DNA of 20,831 bases, taken from NCBI GenBank assembly GCA_002437285.1, contig DJOV01000118.1, positions 2,475 through 23,305 of the forward strand. The letters are read 5' to 3'. Position numbers and translations under genes: made by a program. This document shows positions 1 to 7,765 of this stretch, in pieces. Below the pieces are notes generated by a model. The model was not told where the DNA came from. It worked only from the letters and a program-made list of their open reading frames with translations, and made no database searches. Each line of letters opens with the position of its first letter. The first letter of the stretch is position 1. This DNA comes from Prevotella sp. UBA6429 (lineage in GTDB: Bacteria; Bacteroidota; Bacteroidia; Bacteroidales; Bacteroidaceae).

Positions 1-18
1 CCAAAAAGAGACCAAAAG

Positions 19-192
19 ATGGCAAAACGTAATCCACTGTTTTTTATATCGTTATGGTGGTATTTTATAGAATCCACCTTTAAAATTCTGCGTATTTTCT
101 TCTCCATCCTCAACCACTATGTCGACGTGGAGGTGCGCATCCATTTCGACATGGCCATGCACAACATCACTGACTGGACAGTGGAGGAATGA
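19..192 (+). CDS. Small aromatic-rich hypothetical protein, possibly 5'-truncated
   Basis: This ORF encodes 57 residues from ATG 19 to TGA 190-192. I do not recognise a family. The N-terminal half is hydrophobic and aromatic (LFFISLWWYFIEST), followed by a second short hydrophobic stretch (ILRIFFSIL). The C-terminal 20 residues are polar and acidic, so it could be a small membrane-associated protein. The frame stays open back to base 1, so the ATG may be internal to a longer gene that starts outside the window. It converges with the leftward gene ending at 547. Coding status is uncertain. Confidence 0.4.
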   Translation: MAKRNPLFFISLWWYFIESTFKILRIFFSILNHYVDVEVRIHFDMAMHNITDWTVEE

Positions 193-234
193 AACCTCCC
201 GGACAAGTTTTCAAATATTCACAAATCAAACAAA

Positions 235-301
235 ATGAGCTCTTCTGTCAGACAACCACATGATTCTCTGAAGCAAGCGTCCCCCTTACTGAAGAGCTCA
301 T
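235..301. repeat. 11-bp perfect inverted repeat
   Basis: ATGAGCTCTTC at 235-245 is the exact reverse complement of 291-301, with a 45-base spacer. It lies between the small ORF ending at 192 and the larger inverted-repeat element at 320. The spacer is long for a terminator and no T-run follows. It may be chance or a remnant of a mobile element. Confidence 0.4.
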
Positions 302-319
302 GAATACTGCTGGCTTTTT

Positions 320-512
320 AGTGACGGTGAAAAAATAAATTGGTATGATTTGAGCCTCATATTTTTGAGCTGTTTTTCTCACTCAAAGAGGGAGTATAGC
401 GGGCTATACGACCGATGAGAGGGAGGGAAAGAGCCTAAAAGATGAGGCATATGCCAACTCAACATGGTAATTTATCGCTCAAATCGTACCAAGTTGTTTT
501 TTCATCGTCACT
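320..512. repeat. 193-bp nested inverted-repeat element, MITE-like
   Basis: The outer arms 320-355 and 477-512 are inverted copies matching at 32 of 36 positions. Inside them, 354-365 pairs with 437-448 (11 of 12), and a central hairpin GTATAG-CGGG-CTATAC lies at 394-409. No ORF of useful size fits inside and I see no convincing target-site duplication. Terminal repeats around a short non-coding core suggest a miniature inverted-repeat element or the transcript of a long hairpin. It sits between convergent genes, where insertion would do little harm. Confidence 0.6.
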
Positions 513-546
513 TATTGTCTCAACAAGAAACGCAGCCTACAGGCCG

Positions 547-771
547 TCAATATATCGCTCCCGTCATAATTCTTAGGAGAATCCCAATCACAAAGCCTGC
601 CCCTGCGGCATAAAGATAGCCGCTGGCATCAAACTTCTCACTTTTTTTCACAAAATAAAGGATAATTCCCACGATAGGGAAAATGAGAGAGAAACCGAGG
701 CCGAGGCAACCTGCCGATTCCTTCTGCGACTCATGGTTCTCCATACTGAGATTGTTGTTTTCGTCTGTCAT
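547..771 (-). CDS. Small two-helix membrane protein, hypothetical
   Basis: This 74-residue protein is not assigned to a named family. About 20 polar, acidic N-terminal residues precede two hydrophobic segments (about 22-41, LGLGFSLIFPIVGIILYFV, and about 51-70), separated by a short charged loop (KKSEKFD). This predicts a small two-pass inner-membrane protein. The start lies in an AT-rich leader with no clear Shine-Dalgarno, as is common in Bacteroidetes. It lies 46 bases downstream of the 818-1219 gene on the same strand and is probably co-transcribed with it. Base composition is AT-rich, like its two upstream neighbours. Confidence 0.65.
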   Translation of the reverse strand: MTDENNNLSMENHESQKESAGCLGLGFSLIFPIVGIILYFVKKSEKFDASGYLYAAGAGFVIGILLRIMTGAIY

Positions 772-817
772 ATTTTTTAATTAATTAAGGGTTATTTATT
801 GAGTTAATGATAATCAT

Positions 818-1219
818 TCACAAGTCAGACTTTCTTATGGAAATCCGATAAAGTTCGTCTCCGTTCTTGTTCTTGTACAAATAGACAAAGCCATCAACCA
901 TCCTTTTCAGTTGTTCCATATCGCCTCCCATTTCACGTTTGAAATTAGCAACGAGTGTTTGTTTGTCTGCCTCTATGTCATATGGCGATAGCTCCACATC
1001 TTCTGCGGACGCATCCGTATCAATCACAATCACATAATATATCGTTCTCCCAGATTCGTAAACCTCAGTCAACGTCATGCCGTCGTCAATCTTCATGGGC
1101 AATTCCCTTTGCATCTTGGCTATTTCATTGGGCACAATGCTCTGATAGGCAATAAGAAAAACAAAGGCAATAAGAACGCCAACGACAATGGTGACAACAA
1201 CTTTTGGTTTCATGTACAT
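818..1219 (-). CDS. Membrane-anchored hypothetical protein
   Basis: This 133-residue protein has a single N-terminal hydrophobic segment (about 7-25, VVVTIVVGVLIAFVFLIAY) after a basic MKPK. The remaining ~105 residues are polar and probably lie outside the cytoplasm. I do not recognise the domain. Its ATG shares one base with the TAA of the upstream TPR gene (TAATG), so the two are probably translationally coupled. A second in-frame ATG six bases later (1213) begins MKPKVV and is an equally good start. AT-rich, like the rest of this small leftward cluster. Confidence 0.65.
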   Translation of the reverse strand: MYMKPKVVVTIVVGVLIAFVFLIAYQSIVPNEIAKMQRELPMKIDDGMTLTEVYESGRTIYYVIVIDTDASAEDVELSPYDIEADKQTLVANFKREMGGDMEQLKRMVDGFVYLYKNKNGDELYRISIRKSDL

Positions 1220-2139
1220 TAATCTTTTAGGAATATTTTTAACGAATCGTCATATTTAGATAGCTCTTTAAGTTCTTTTTTCACTCGTTTTAACACCTTT
1301 ATGTTATTGTTTTCCTTCGCCAACAGATATTGACACTTGCAAAAATCTTTGTAGTAGATTTCGAGAAAATACTCGTCTATGCCACTTGGGTCCTTGAAGA
1401 AATATTCATAGTCTTGAACAGCATCTGACAAGTTACCCATAATGCTCTCTATATGCGCTTTCTCAGCAAACAAGTCCACACTCCCTCCACATTTTATGGC
1501 TTCATCCAGATGGTTAATTGCGTTGCTGTAATTGTTATGCTGTAAATCAATTTCTGATAACAAGACCAAGCACTTAATTTTTACTTCAATTGGAACCAAA
1601 AATTGATTTACAGAATTTACTAAGTTCAAAGCTTCGTCATAGTTTTTTAAACACACAAGACAACTGGCTAAAAGCAACTTATTGTCATTTGTGTTGGATA
1701 TTGACAACATCTTACGCGCAATTTTGAGCGATTCTGTTTTGCCCCAATAATTTTTCAAGGATTTTTTGTAGGCGTTGAGAGCCTCGGCTTCATGATTTGC
1801 CGCCAAAAGCAAATCCCCTTTCTTTTCATAAAGCAAACCAGGATCCTGTAGCATCCAACCATTGCTCCATGACATTTCATTAATATTAATGCATCGGTCA
1901 AGATGCAACAAAGCCATATCGTATCTGTTAGCCACAAACTCAGCCGAATACTTTTCCAATTCAGTTATGTACGAGTTCTCATAATTGCGTCTTCTTTCTT
2001 CAAGCCGTTCTAGTGAACGTTCAAGTGAACTAGTGTCCATAGGCTTAGGCTTATAAACGAACGGAACAAACGTACTTTGGGCAATAGCAAGCACTGACAG
2101 ACCCAGGAATGCTATTGAAAGCCATAGTCTTTTACTCAT
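1219..2139 (-). CDS. Secreted TPR-like repeat protein
   Basis: From ATG 2139 the protein is 306 residues and starts MSKRLWLSIAFLGLSVLAIAQ, a good signal peptide. An AGGAGA sequence stands about eight bases upstream. A frame open to 2250 would add 37 residues ahead of the signal peptide, so the inner start is preferred. The mature protein is helical with TPR-like units, for example YDMALLHLDRCININ, EAEALNAYKKSLKNYW, NYDEALNLVN, NYSNAINHLDEAIKCGG and LSDAVQDYEYFF. This predicts an exported protein-protein interaction scaffold. Its stop overlaps the next start (TAATG). It is divergent from the caspase operon and much more AT-rich; a functional link is possible but unproven. Confidence 0.7.
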   Translation of the reverse strand: MSKRLWLSIAFLGLSVLAIAQSTFVPFVYKPKPMDTSSLERSLERLEERRRNYENSYITELEKYSAEFVANRYDMALLHLDRCININEMSWSNGWMLQDPGLLYEKKGDLLLAANHEAEALNAYKKSLKNYWGKTESLKIARKMLSISNTNDNKLLLASCLVCLKNYDEALNLVNSVNQFLVPIEVKIKCLVLLSEIDLQHNNYSNAINHLDEAIKCGGSVDLFAEKAHIESIMGNLSDAVQDYEYFFKDPSGIDEYFLEIYYKDFCKCQYLLAKENNNIKVLKRVKKELKELSKYDDSLKIFLKD

Positions 2140-2358
2140 AATGGTTCTCCTGTCAAAGATGTCAGTGCAGCCTGTTGTGGAAGCCCCTACATTGTATTGC
2201 GTGAATGAGGGAAAGGGTAAGAGTAAGTGCATTGCGAATGTCATTTTCATGTTTACGTTAACTTGATGGTTACTTCCTTAGTTTCTTTTACTCTATATGA
2301 CAGCCGGATGGAAAAGGTTAACAATAGAAGGAACAAAAATAAAAATCGCCTACCGGGA

Positions 2359-2387
2359 TTGGGAATGAGATATATTTGCTAAATTTG
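2359..2387 (+). promoter_or_regulatory. Bacteroidetes-type promoter of the caspase-sigma-CHAT operon
   Basis: TAAATTTG (2380-2387) matches the Bacteroidetes TAnnTTTG box, and a TTG at 2359-2361 is 18 bases upstream. The expected transcript start is around 2393. That nearly coincides with the first ATG (2395) but gives a leader of about 70 bases to the second ATG (2464). Confidence 0.6.
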
Positions 2388-2463
2388 CACACAGATGTCA
2401 GAAGTAAAGGTAACAATCACTACGCAATCACAGGGCAACCTGTCGAAACAGGCGCGCCACACC

Positions 2464-3357
2464 ATGCTCGCCGTCGCCTTCAGAAGGACCCTGGCGCTGC
2501 TCGCGTGCGTCATGGCCTGCTCCCTGCCAGCCATCGGCGCGCAGAAGCGTGCGCTGCTGATTGGCGTGTCGGCCTATCCCCGTCAGGCGGTGGCGTCTGC
2601 GTCGTGGCCTGTCGTCCATGGCGCCAACGACATCAGCCTGCTCCTGCCGACGCTGCAACGACAAGGCTTCACCGTCAAGACGCTCGCCAACGACAAGGCC
2701 ACTGCCTCGGCCATCCGGAAGGCACTGGGCGAGATGCGTTCCCAGGCAGGAAAGGGCGACCTCGTCTATATCCACTTCTCAGGCCACGGCCAACCATTCG
2801 AAGATCTTTCGGGCGACGAGGCTGACGGTTGGGACGAGTCCATCGTACCCTACGACGCGCAGCGCGTCTACAGCAAGCGCTACAAGGGCGCCAACCACAT
2901 CATCGACGACGAACTGGCCCGGCACATCCGCGCCATCCGCACGAAGGTGGGCCCCGCAGGGTTTGTCTATGTCATCATCGACGCCTGCCACTCAGGCGGG
3001 TCCAGTCGAGAGGAGAGTGAAGCCGACGCCGAAGCTCCCACCCGAGGCACCCACGTGGGGTTCTCACCCCATGGGAAACGCTATGTGCCCAAGATTGACA
3101 GGCGCGGACACATGAAGGTGGAGGCATCACCGAAGCTTGCCAGCGTGTGCTATATGGAAGCGTGCCGTTCCTACCAGTCGAACAAGGAGATCAAGGTCGG
3201 CATGAACTTCTATGGCCCCTTGTCTTATTATGTCAACCGGACGCTATCGCTTATCCCCCTTTCTCCCAACACCAGTTGGGTCGGCAATGTGGTGAGAGGC
3301 ATGCAACAAGACCAACGACTGATTAACCAGAACCCTGTAATCGAGACCGACAGATGA
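2464..3357 (+). CDS. Exported caspase-like protease (peptidase C14 family)
   Basis: This is a caspase-fold cysteine protease. The frame opens at ATG 2395 (320 residues), but ATG 2464 is preferred. It begins a clean signal peptide (MLAVAFRRTLALLACVMACS...IGA) and leaves a normal leader after the promoter box. In the long numbering, the strand KRALLIGVSAYP (about 51-62) opens the domain. The catalytic His is H131 in FSGHGQ and the catalytic Cys is C198 in DACHSGG, in the usual order and spacing. The acidic loop GDEADGWDESIVPYD between them is typical of metacaspase-like enzymes. A C-terminal region with MEACRSYQSNKE completes the domain. Its stop overlaps the sigma factor start (ATGA), so translation is probably coupled. 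Specificity cannot be read from the sequence. Confidence 0.88.
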   Translation: MLAVAFRRTLALLACVMACSLPAIGAQKRALLIGVSAYPRQAVASASWPVVHGANDISLLLPTLQRQGFTVKTLANDKATASAIRKALGEMRSQAGKGDLVYIHFSGHGQPFEDLSGDEADGWDESIVPYDAQRVYSKRYKGANHIIDDELARHIRAIRTKVGPAGFVYVIIDACHSGGSSREESEADAEAPTRGTHVGFSPHGKRYVPKIDRRGHMKVEASPKLASVCYMEACRSYQSNKEIKVGMNFYGPLSYYVNRTLSLIPLSPNTSWVGNVVRGMQQDQRLINQNPVIETDR

Positions 3358-3923
3358 GCCAACCCATCACCTTTGACGACGCAACGCTCAACCGTTTTGC
3401 CACGGCAGAATGGTCTAAGGCGCTCCACTATCTCAGCAAGAGCTATGGGCTGAGTCCCGACGATTGCAAGGACGTGTTTCAAGAGTCGTTCCTGACCTTA
3501 TATAACAATGTGGCAGATGGAAAACTCACGAAGTTGACATCGTCGCTGTCCACCTACTTCATGGGCATCTGTCGCAACAAGGCCCTTGAGCTGTTGCGCA
3601 CCAAGGCCCTAATGCCCGCCGTCGACGATGAGGCATCGCTGTCGCTCACGGGCGGCACCTTTCGGGAGGACAAGGCCGACGCGCTCATTGCCCTCGACGG
3701 TTCCGACTTCGAGCGGGAGAAGCAACGCCTGGTGTGCGGCCTCGTGCGCAACCTGCCGTCGCCATGTCACGAGCTCCTCTGGGGCTACTACCGCGACGAG
3801 CTGTCGCTCAAGACGTTGGCCAAAATGTTGGGTTATAGCGAAGGCTCTGTGAAGGTGACCAAGCACCGCTGCACGGAGAAATTCAAGACGCGCTACCAAG
3901 AGCTGGTCAAGAAACTCTTTTAA
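3354..3923 (+). CDS. ECF-type sigma-70 family RNA polymerase sigma factor
   Basis: This 189-residue protein has the two-domain layout of an ECF sigma factor. Region 2 covers about 12-85 and includes DDCKDVFQESFLTLYNNV and STYFMGICRNKALELLR. A variable linker (about 88-120) follows, then region 4 at about 125-183 with the helix-turn-helix ELSLKTLAKMLGYSEGSVK. It would direct RNA polymerase to a dedicated promoter set. It overlaps the caspase stop by four bases (ATGA), and the membrane anti-sigma-like gene begins 12 bases after its stop. That order is the normal arrangement of an ECF sigma factor and its regulator. Its target promoter cannot be deduced here. Confidence 0.92.
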   Translation: MSQPITFDDATLNRFATAEWSKALHYLSKSYGLSPDDCKDVFQESFLTLYNNVADGKLTKLTSSLSTYFMGICRNKALELLRTKALMPAVDDEASLSLTGGTFREDKADALIALDGSDFEREKQRLVCGLVRNLPSPCHELLWGYYRDELSLKTLAKMLGYSEGSVKVTKHRCTEKFKTRYQELVKKLF

Positions 3924-3935
3924 GACTGAACCACC

Positions 3936-4697
3936 ATGACAGAACAAGGAGACAACACACCCGTCACACAAGACGACCGCATCACCCGCTATCTGCGAGG
4001 AGGGATGTCGCCCGACGAGGAGCGTGCGTTTATGGAGGAAACGAAGCACGACGACGCGCTGCGCACCCGCGCCATCACCATGGCACGTCTGGTGAAAGCC
4101 ATGCGCCACGAGGGTGCCAAGAGCGACCGACAAGTGATCGGCGCCCTCGGGAAGATATCTTCTGAGACAGGACTAAAAGCTAAGTTCGCCGCCACGGGCG
4201 ATCAGCCCACATCCAAGCGTTCCCGCCTCGCACGTCTATCCCGCAAGGCCACGGCCGTCCTTTCGGCTGCCGCTGCAGTTCTCGCGCTCTGCATAGCTGG
4301 TGGCTACCGCCTCTATGACAACCATGAGATGAACCGGCTCGGCACCACCTACCTGGCCTGTTTCCCGGCATCAGAATATGACCGTGGAGCAGACGTCGAA
4401 GCACAGGCGTCAATCAGCCGTCTCTACCAAGCAGTCACATCACAAAAAGACCTGGCCAGCTCCATTGAGGAATTGGAGCAGGTGTGGACGCTCGCCCGAC
4501 AGGCAGAATACAACGACTTCACGGAGTATAAACCCTTCATCGGGTGGATGCTGGCCAACGCCTATGTGCTCCACAACGACAAGGACCGCGCCGTGGCCAC
4601 GCTCGATGCCCTCATCCAAGATCCCGACTGCACGCCTGCGCTTATTGGCAAAGCGCAGGAGCTCAAAAACAAAATAGAGGATCGAAAGCTCTTTTGA
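3936..4697 (+). CDS. Single-pass membrane protein in anti-sigma position, with periplasmic TPR-like domain
   Basis: This 253-residue protein has a cytoplasmic N-terminal part (1-105) starting with an acidic helical segment, DDRITRYLRGGMSPDEERAF, the same style as anti-sigma N-termini (short helices around an 'L.G.ls..E...f' pattern). No cysteine precedes residue 119, so it lacks the HxxxCxxC zinc anti-sigma motif. One transmembrane helix follows at about 106-124 (TAVLSAAAAVLALCIAGGY) after a basic stretch (SKRSRLARLSRK). The C-terminal ~125 residues should be periplasmic and contain a TPR-like hairpin (FIGWMLANAYVLHNDKDRAVATLDALI, about 201-227). The role as sigma regulator is inferred from position and topology. 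Confidence 0.7.
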   Translation: MTEQGDNTPVTQDDRITRYLRGGMSPDEERAFMEETKHDDALRTRAITMARLVKAMRHEGAKSDRQVIGALGKISSETGLKAKFAATGDQPTSKRSRLARLSRKATAVLSAAAAVLALCIAGGYRLYDNHEMNRLGTTYLACFPASEYDRGADVEAQASISRLYQAVTSQKDLASSIEELEQVWTLARQAEYNDFTEYKPFIGWMLANAYVLHNDKDRAVATLDALIQDPDCTPALIGKAQELKNKIEDRKLF

Positions 4698-4727
4698 AAA
4701 CAGAAGCAAACCCCAAAACAGAAGAAG

Positions 4728-6077
4728 ATGAAGTGTCGCGTGATCATAAAGCTAATTGCTGTATGCCTATGTTGCCTGTGGGTATCGCAAGCACAGGCGC
4801 AGAGCCTGACAGACAGTCTGGCAGACATACCATCCCTTCTGCTGAGCGACCATGATGATGAGGCAAGCGACCTGCTGACTGCCCTCCGTGGGCGATGCTT
4901 GAGCTCGGGCAATGACACCGCCAAGTTTATGTATGATAACAACATGGGACTTCTGATGATGAAGCGGAAGCGTTACGCCGAGGCCATCAAGCATTACCGG
5001 TCGGTTGTCCAGTTGAGCGAGAAAGCAAATCTGAAGGGACCGGATTATTACAATTCATTCTTGTTATTGGGCATGTGCCACCAACGTCTTGGGCAGGACA
5101 GCCTGGCCGAAAAATGTTACCGGACAGGACTGTTGAAGTCTTTCGCCCTTGACGACCTGGCCAACATCACTTCATCCTGTTACCTCAACCTGGGCCAACT
5201 GTATGAAGACCGGGGCGACAGCGTGCTGGCTCGTTTGTGTTATGACAACATCGATCCGAAACATTTTTTTGACTTGCGCGACGCCAAGGCCGACTTCCTG
5301 TCTGAAGATGGCGAAACCAAAGCGATAGACCTGCGCAAGAAGGGCGAGTTTGAGCAATGCCTGCCTATCTATGACAGGCTCCTCGCGAGGACCAGAAAGT
5401 TGATCGGCACACAAAACGAGGACTATGCACGGTTGCTCTATTCCAAAGGTGTTGTCTTAGACTTCAACCTGAGCCGCCCGCAGGAGGCCAGGCCCCTCTT
5501 CAAGGAGCTGTTTGACATGAGCGACTCGCTGCCTCAATTCAACATTGACATCCTGGAGGGAACGGCCCGATACTTGAAGATACTGGCCGAAGCGTCTGAC
5601 ACGACGCAGGTGGACTCACTGTTCCCCATTGCACTCGATTATGCTTTGAGATCAAGCGACGAGCGAAACATCAGCCAGCTCTATCGGGTGGTGGGCAACG
5701 GCTACTACTGGGCCCATCACTACCGCAGGGCCATCCCTTACTATGAGAAGTATGTCTCATTCCAAGAAAAAGAGAGCGGTCTGTCCTACCTGGAGATTCC
5801 CAACATGCTGGGCGTCTGCTATCTCAACACGGGGGAGCCTGTAAAAGCACAGGTACTGTTGGCCAACCTGATGGCGACATACGGGGACGATATAGAGGGC
5901 AATGCGGACATGAAAATGCTCTTATTCCACAATTACGGAACTGCCCTGATGCGAGGCGGGCTGTACAAGGACGCCGTCGGCTTTTTGGAGGCATCCAACA
6001 CGGCATACAAAGCAGTCGTGGGAAAGGACAATCCATCAACTTTAGAATATATCGAGGAATGCAAAAAGCACTTGTGA
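4728..6077 (+). CDS. Secreted tetratricopeptide-repeat protein
   Basis: This 449-residue protein has an N-terminal signal peptide (MKCRVIIKLIAVCLCCLWVS, predicted cut near AQA/Q24-25). A purine-rich AGAAGAAG stands directly before the ATG. The mature part is an array of TPR units, among them MGLLMMKRKRYAEAIKHYRS (about 67), FLLLGMCHQRLGQDSLAEKC (about 110), YLNLGQLYEDRGDSVLARLC, a mid-protein unit around YRVVGNGYYWAHHYRRAIPY, and a final unit near GTALMRGGLYKDAVGFLE. No catalytic domain is visible. It is probably a periplasmic or surface scaffold that binds partners, plausibly the CHAT protein, which shares its TPR style. Its last 19 bases overlap the CHAT gene in another frame. Confidence 0.82.
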   Translation: MKCRVIIKLIAVCLCCLWVSQAQAQSLTDSLADIPSLLLSDHDDEASDLLTALRGRCLSSGNDTAKFMYDNNMGLLMMKRKRYAEAIKHYRSVVQLSEKANLKGPDYYNSFLLLGMCHQRLGQDSLAEKCYRTGLLKSFALDDLANITSSCYLNLGQLYEDRGDSVLARLCYDNIDPKHFFDLRDAKADFLSEDGETKAIDLRKKGEFEQCLPIYDRLLARTRKLIGTQNEDYARLLYSKGVVLDFNLSRPQEARPLFKELFDMSDSLPQFNIDILEGTARYLKILAEASDTTQVDSLFPIALDYALRSSDERNISQLYRVVGNGYYWAHHYRRAIPYYEKYVSFQEKESGLSYLEIPNMLGVCYLNTGEPVKAQVLLANLMATYGDDIEGNADMKMLLFHNYGTALMRGGLYKDAVGFLEASNTAYKAVVGKDNPSTLEYIEECKKHL

Positions 6078-7765
6078 TATTTCTGTTCACCTGGGCCGCA
6101 TGCTTGTTGGCAGGAGCACAGGAACAAGACGGATACCACACTATAGACCAGGTTGTACAGGGCATCAGCAAGGGCAACCAGAAAGCAGCAGATGTCCTGC
6201 TCAACAGAATATCGAAAATTAAGGCCTCGGACACATGGACAGATGACACCCGCGACGATTATATCAACTCGCTGGGATTGCTATCCGTCTATAATTATGG
6301 TGGTGGGCATTATAGGGAGCAAGAGACGCTGATTGAAGAGGCCATCCAATTTTTCGGGCAGCGCGACAGCGTTTACAACAATTCTTATATGCGCAGGTTG
6401 TGGTTGTTTCGGTTACAACTGCTGAATGCCATGAAAGACTACGACACAGCACAGGATTATGGCCGTGCCGCAATGTCATTGTATGAAAATGCAAACGACA
6501 GGGGCGTGGACTATGGTCAGCTATGCTTGGCCATGTCTAATGCGTGTGCGAGAAAAGGAGAATTGCTGAAAGCCAAGTTATATGTGGATGAAGCCTTAGA
6601 TGCGATGCGAAGGCATGAAGCCGCAAGCGGACAAAAGGATGCGGGCTACTATACGGCACTCAATTTTAGGGGAATGGTCAATTTTGACATGGGACGAAAC
6701 GACCAGGCAATAGCCGACTTCAAAGAGGTAGTGGCCAACACGTCTCCAGAAGACTTGGTCACGCCCTACGGGGTGGCGCTCAACAACCTTTGCATGGCCT
6801 ACGCAAATTCGGGCCAGGCAAGCGAGAGTATTAAATTGCTTGAGCAAGTGAAAGAAACCTCAACTGATTTGCAAAGCGCAAAATTCCTAAACCTCGCTAT
6901 AGCCCATCTTATGACAGGCAATAAGGTCGTGGCCGCTGAATACCTGGAGAAATACAATCGGATGGCTGTGGAGGATGCTGTTCGTGTCGTGGCAAACTTT
7001 GCAGAAGTGGAGCGAGAAGCCTATCTTAAAACGCAAAACCAAGAATGGGTGTTGAGCAATGCCATTATTGCGACCCAAGACAGTTTGGCGGCAAAGACGG
7101 CCTTTGACATGAATGTGTTTTCGCGGCAGATATCCTTGTCAGCCAACAGGACCATACGCATGCGGTATCAAGGCTCTTCTGCTTTCGAACAGTATCAATC
7201 GCTCAGGCAAAAACTCATTGCCGGAGGGCTGTCGCCAGAAGAGAGGGATTCCATCCGAATCGACATCATCCAACTGGAGAAGCAAATGGTGCGCTCAGAC
7301 AGCACCGTTGCCAAGAGTTTGCATCTTGATGCTCGGGCATTCAACAAAATTTCAACCTCGCTGTCAAAGCATGAGACCATGGTCTTGTTTTGTTTGGCAC
7401 CAGTTCTGAAATCATTCGGTGATTACGATCCCTGTTATGGAGCTTTCGTGATCCGGAAAGGAGACACGATGCCAAAGCTGGTGCACCTCGGGCAGGTGGA
7501 TGAGGTGATAAAACTCTTTATTCACAAAAAAACACCGGAGGAATTTATATCCGAGCGCTACTCGATAGGCGGTTCGCAAAGTCTCTATCAGCTGTTGTGG
7601 CAGCCACTGGAACAATACCTCAAGAAAAGCGACCGTGTGTACTATTCGACGGCGGGCGGATTGGAAGCCATCAATTTCGAAGTGCTGGCCGACCGGCACG
7701 GCAAACGTCTCAGTGACAAATATGACATGATACTGTTGTCTTCACCGACAGAAAAAAACAAGTAG
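6059..7765 (+). CDS. TPR-CHAT protease, 0-frame part (signal peptide, TPR array, N-terminal CHAT strands)
   Basis: This 568-codon frame starts with a signal peptide (MQKALVIFLFTWAACLLAGA). TPR-type helices fill roughly residues 60-300 (for example YYTALNFRGMVNFDMGRND, GVALNNLCMAYANSGQASES), then a helical linker with ERDSIRIDIIQLEKQM. The first half of a CHAT domain begins at about 436: VLFCLAPVLKSFGDYDPCYG, then DRVYYSTAGGLEAINFEVLA, a classic CHAT strand. The frame stops at TAG 7763-7765 inside the domain, before both catalytic residues, so this product alone cannot be a protease. The rest of the domain continues in the -1 frame. ATG 6059 overlaps the upstream TPR gene by 19 bases. Confidence 0.85.
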   Translation: MQKALVIFLFTWAACLLAGAQEQDGYHTIDQVVQGISKGNQKAADVLLNRISKIKASDTWTDDTRDDYINSLGLLSVYNYGGGHYREQETLIEEAIQFFGQRDSVYNNSYMRRLWLFRLQLLNAMKDYDTAQDYGRAAMSLYENANDRGVDYGQLCLAMSNACARKGELLKAKLYVDEALDAMRRHEAASGQKDAGYYTALNFRGMVNFDMGRNDQAIADFKEVVANTSPEDLVTPYGVALNNLCMAYANSGQASESIKLLEQVKETSTDLQSAKFLNLAIAHLMTGNKVVAAEYLEKYNRMAVEDAVRVVANFAEVEREAYLKTQNQEWVLSNAIIATQDSLAAKTAFDMNVFSRQISLSANRTIRMRYQGSSAFEQYQSLRQKLIAGGLSPEERDSIRIDIIQLEKQMVRSDSTVAKSLHLDARAFNKISTSLSKHETMVLFCLAPVLKSFGDYDPCYGAFVIRKGDTMPKLVHLGQVDEVIKLFIHKKTPEEFISERYSIGGSQSLYQLLWQPLEQYLKKSDRVYYSTAGGLEAINFEVLADRHGKRLSDKYDMILLSSPTEKNK

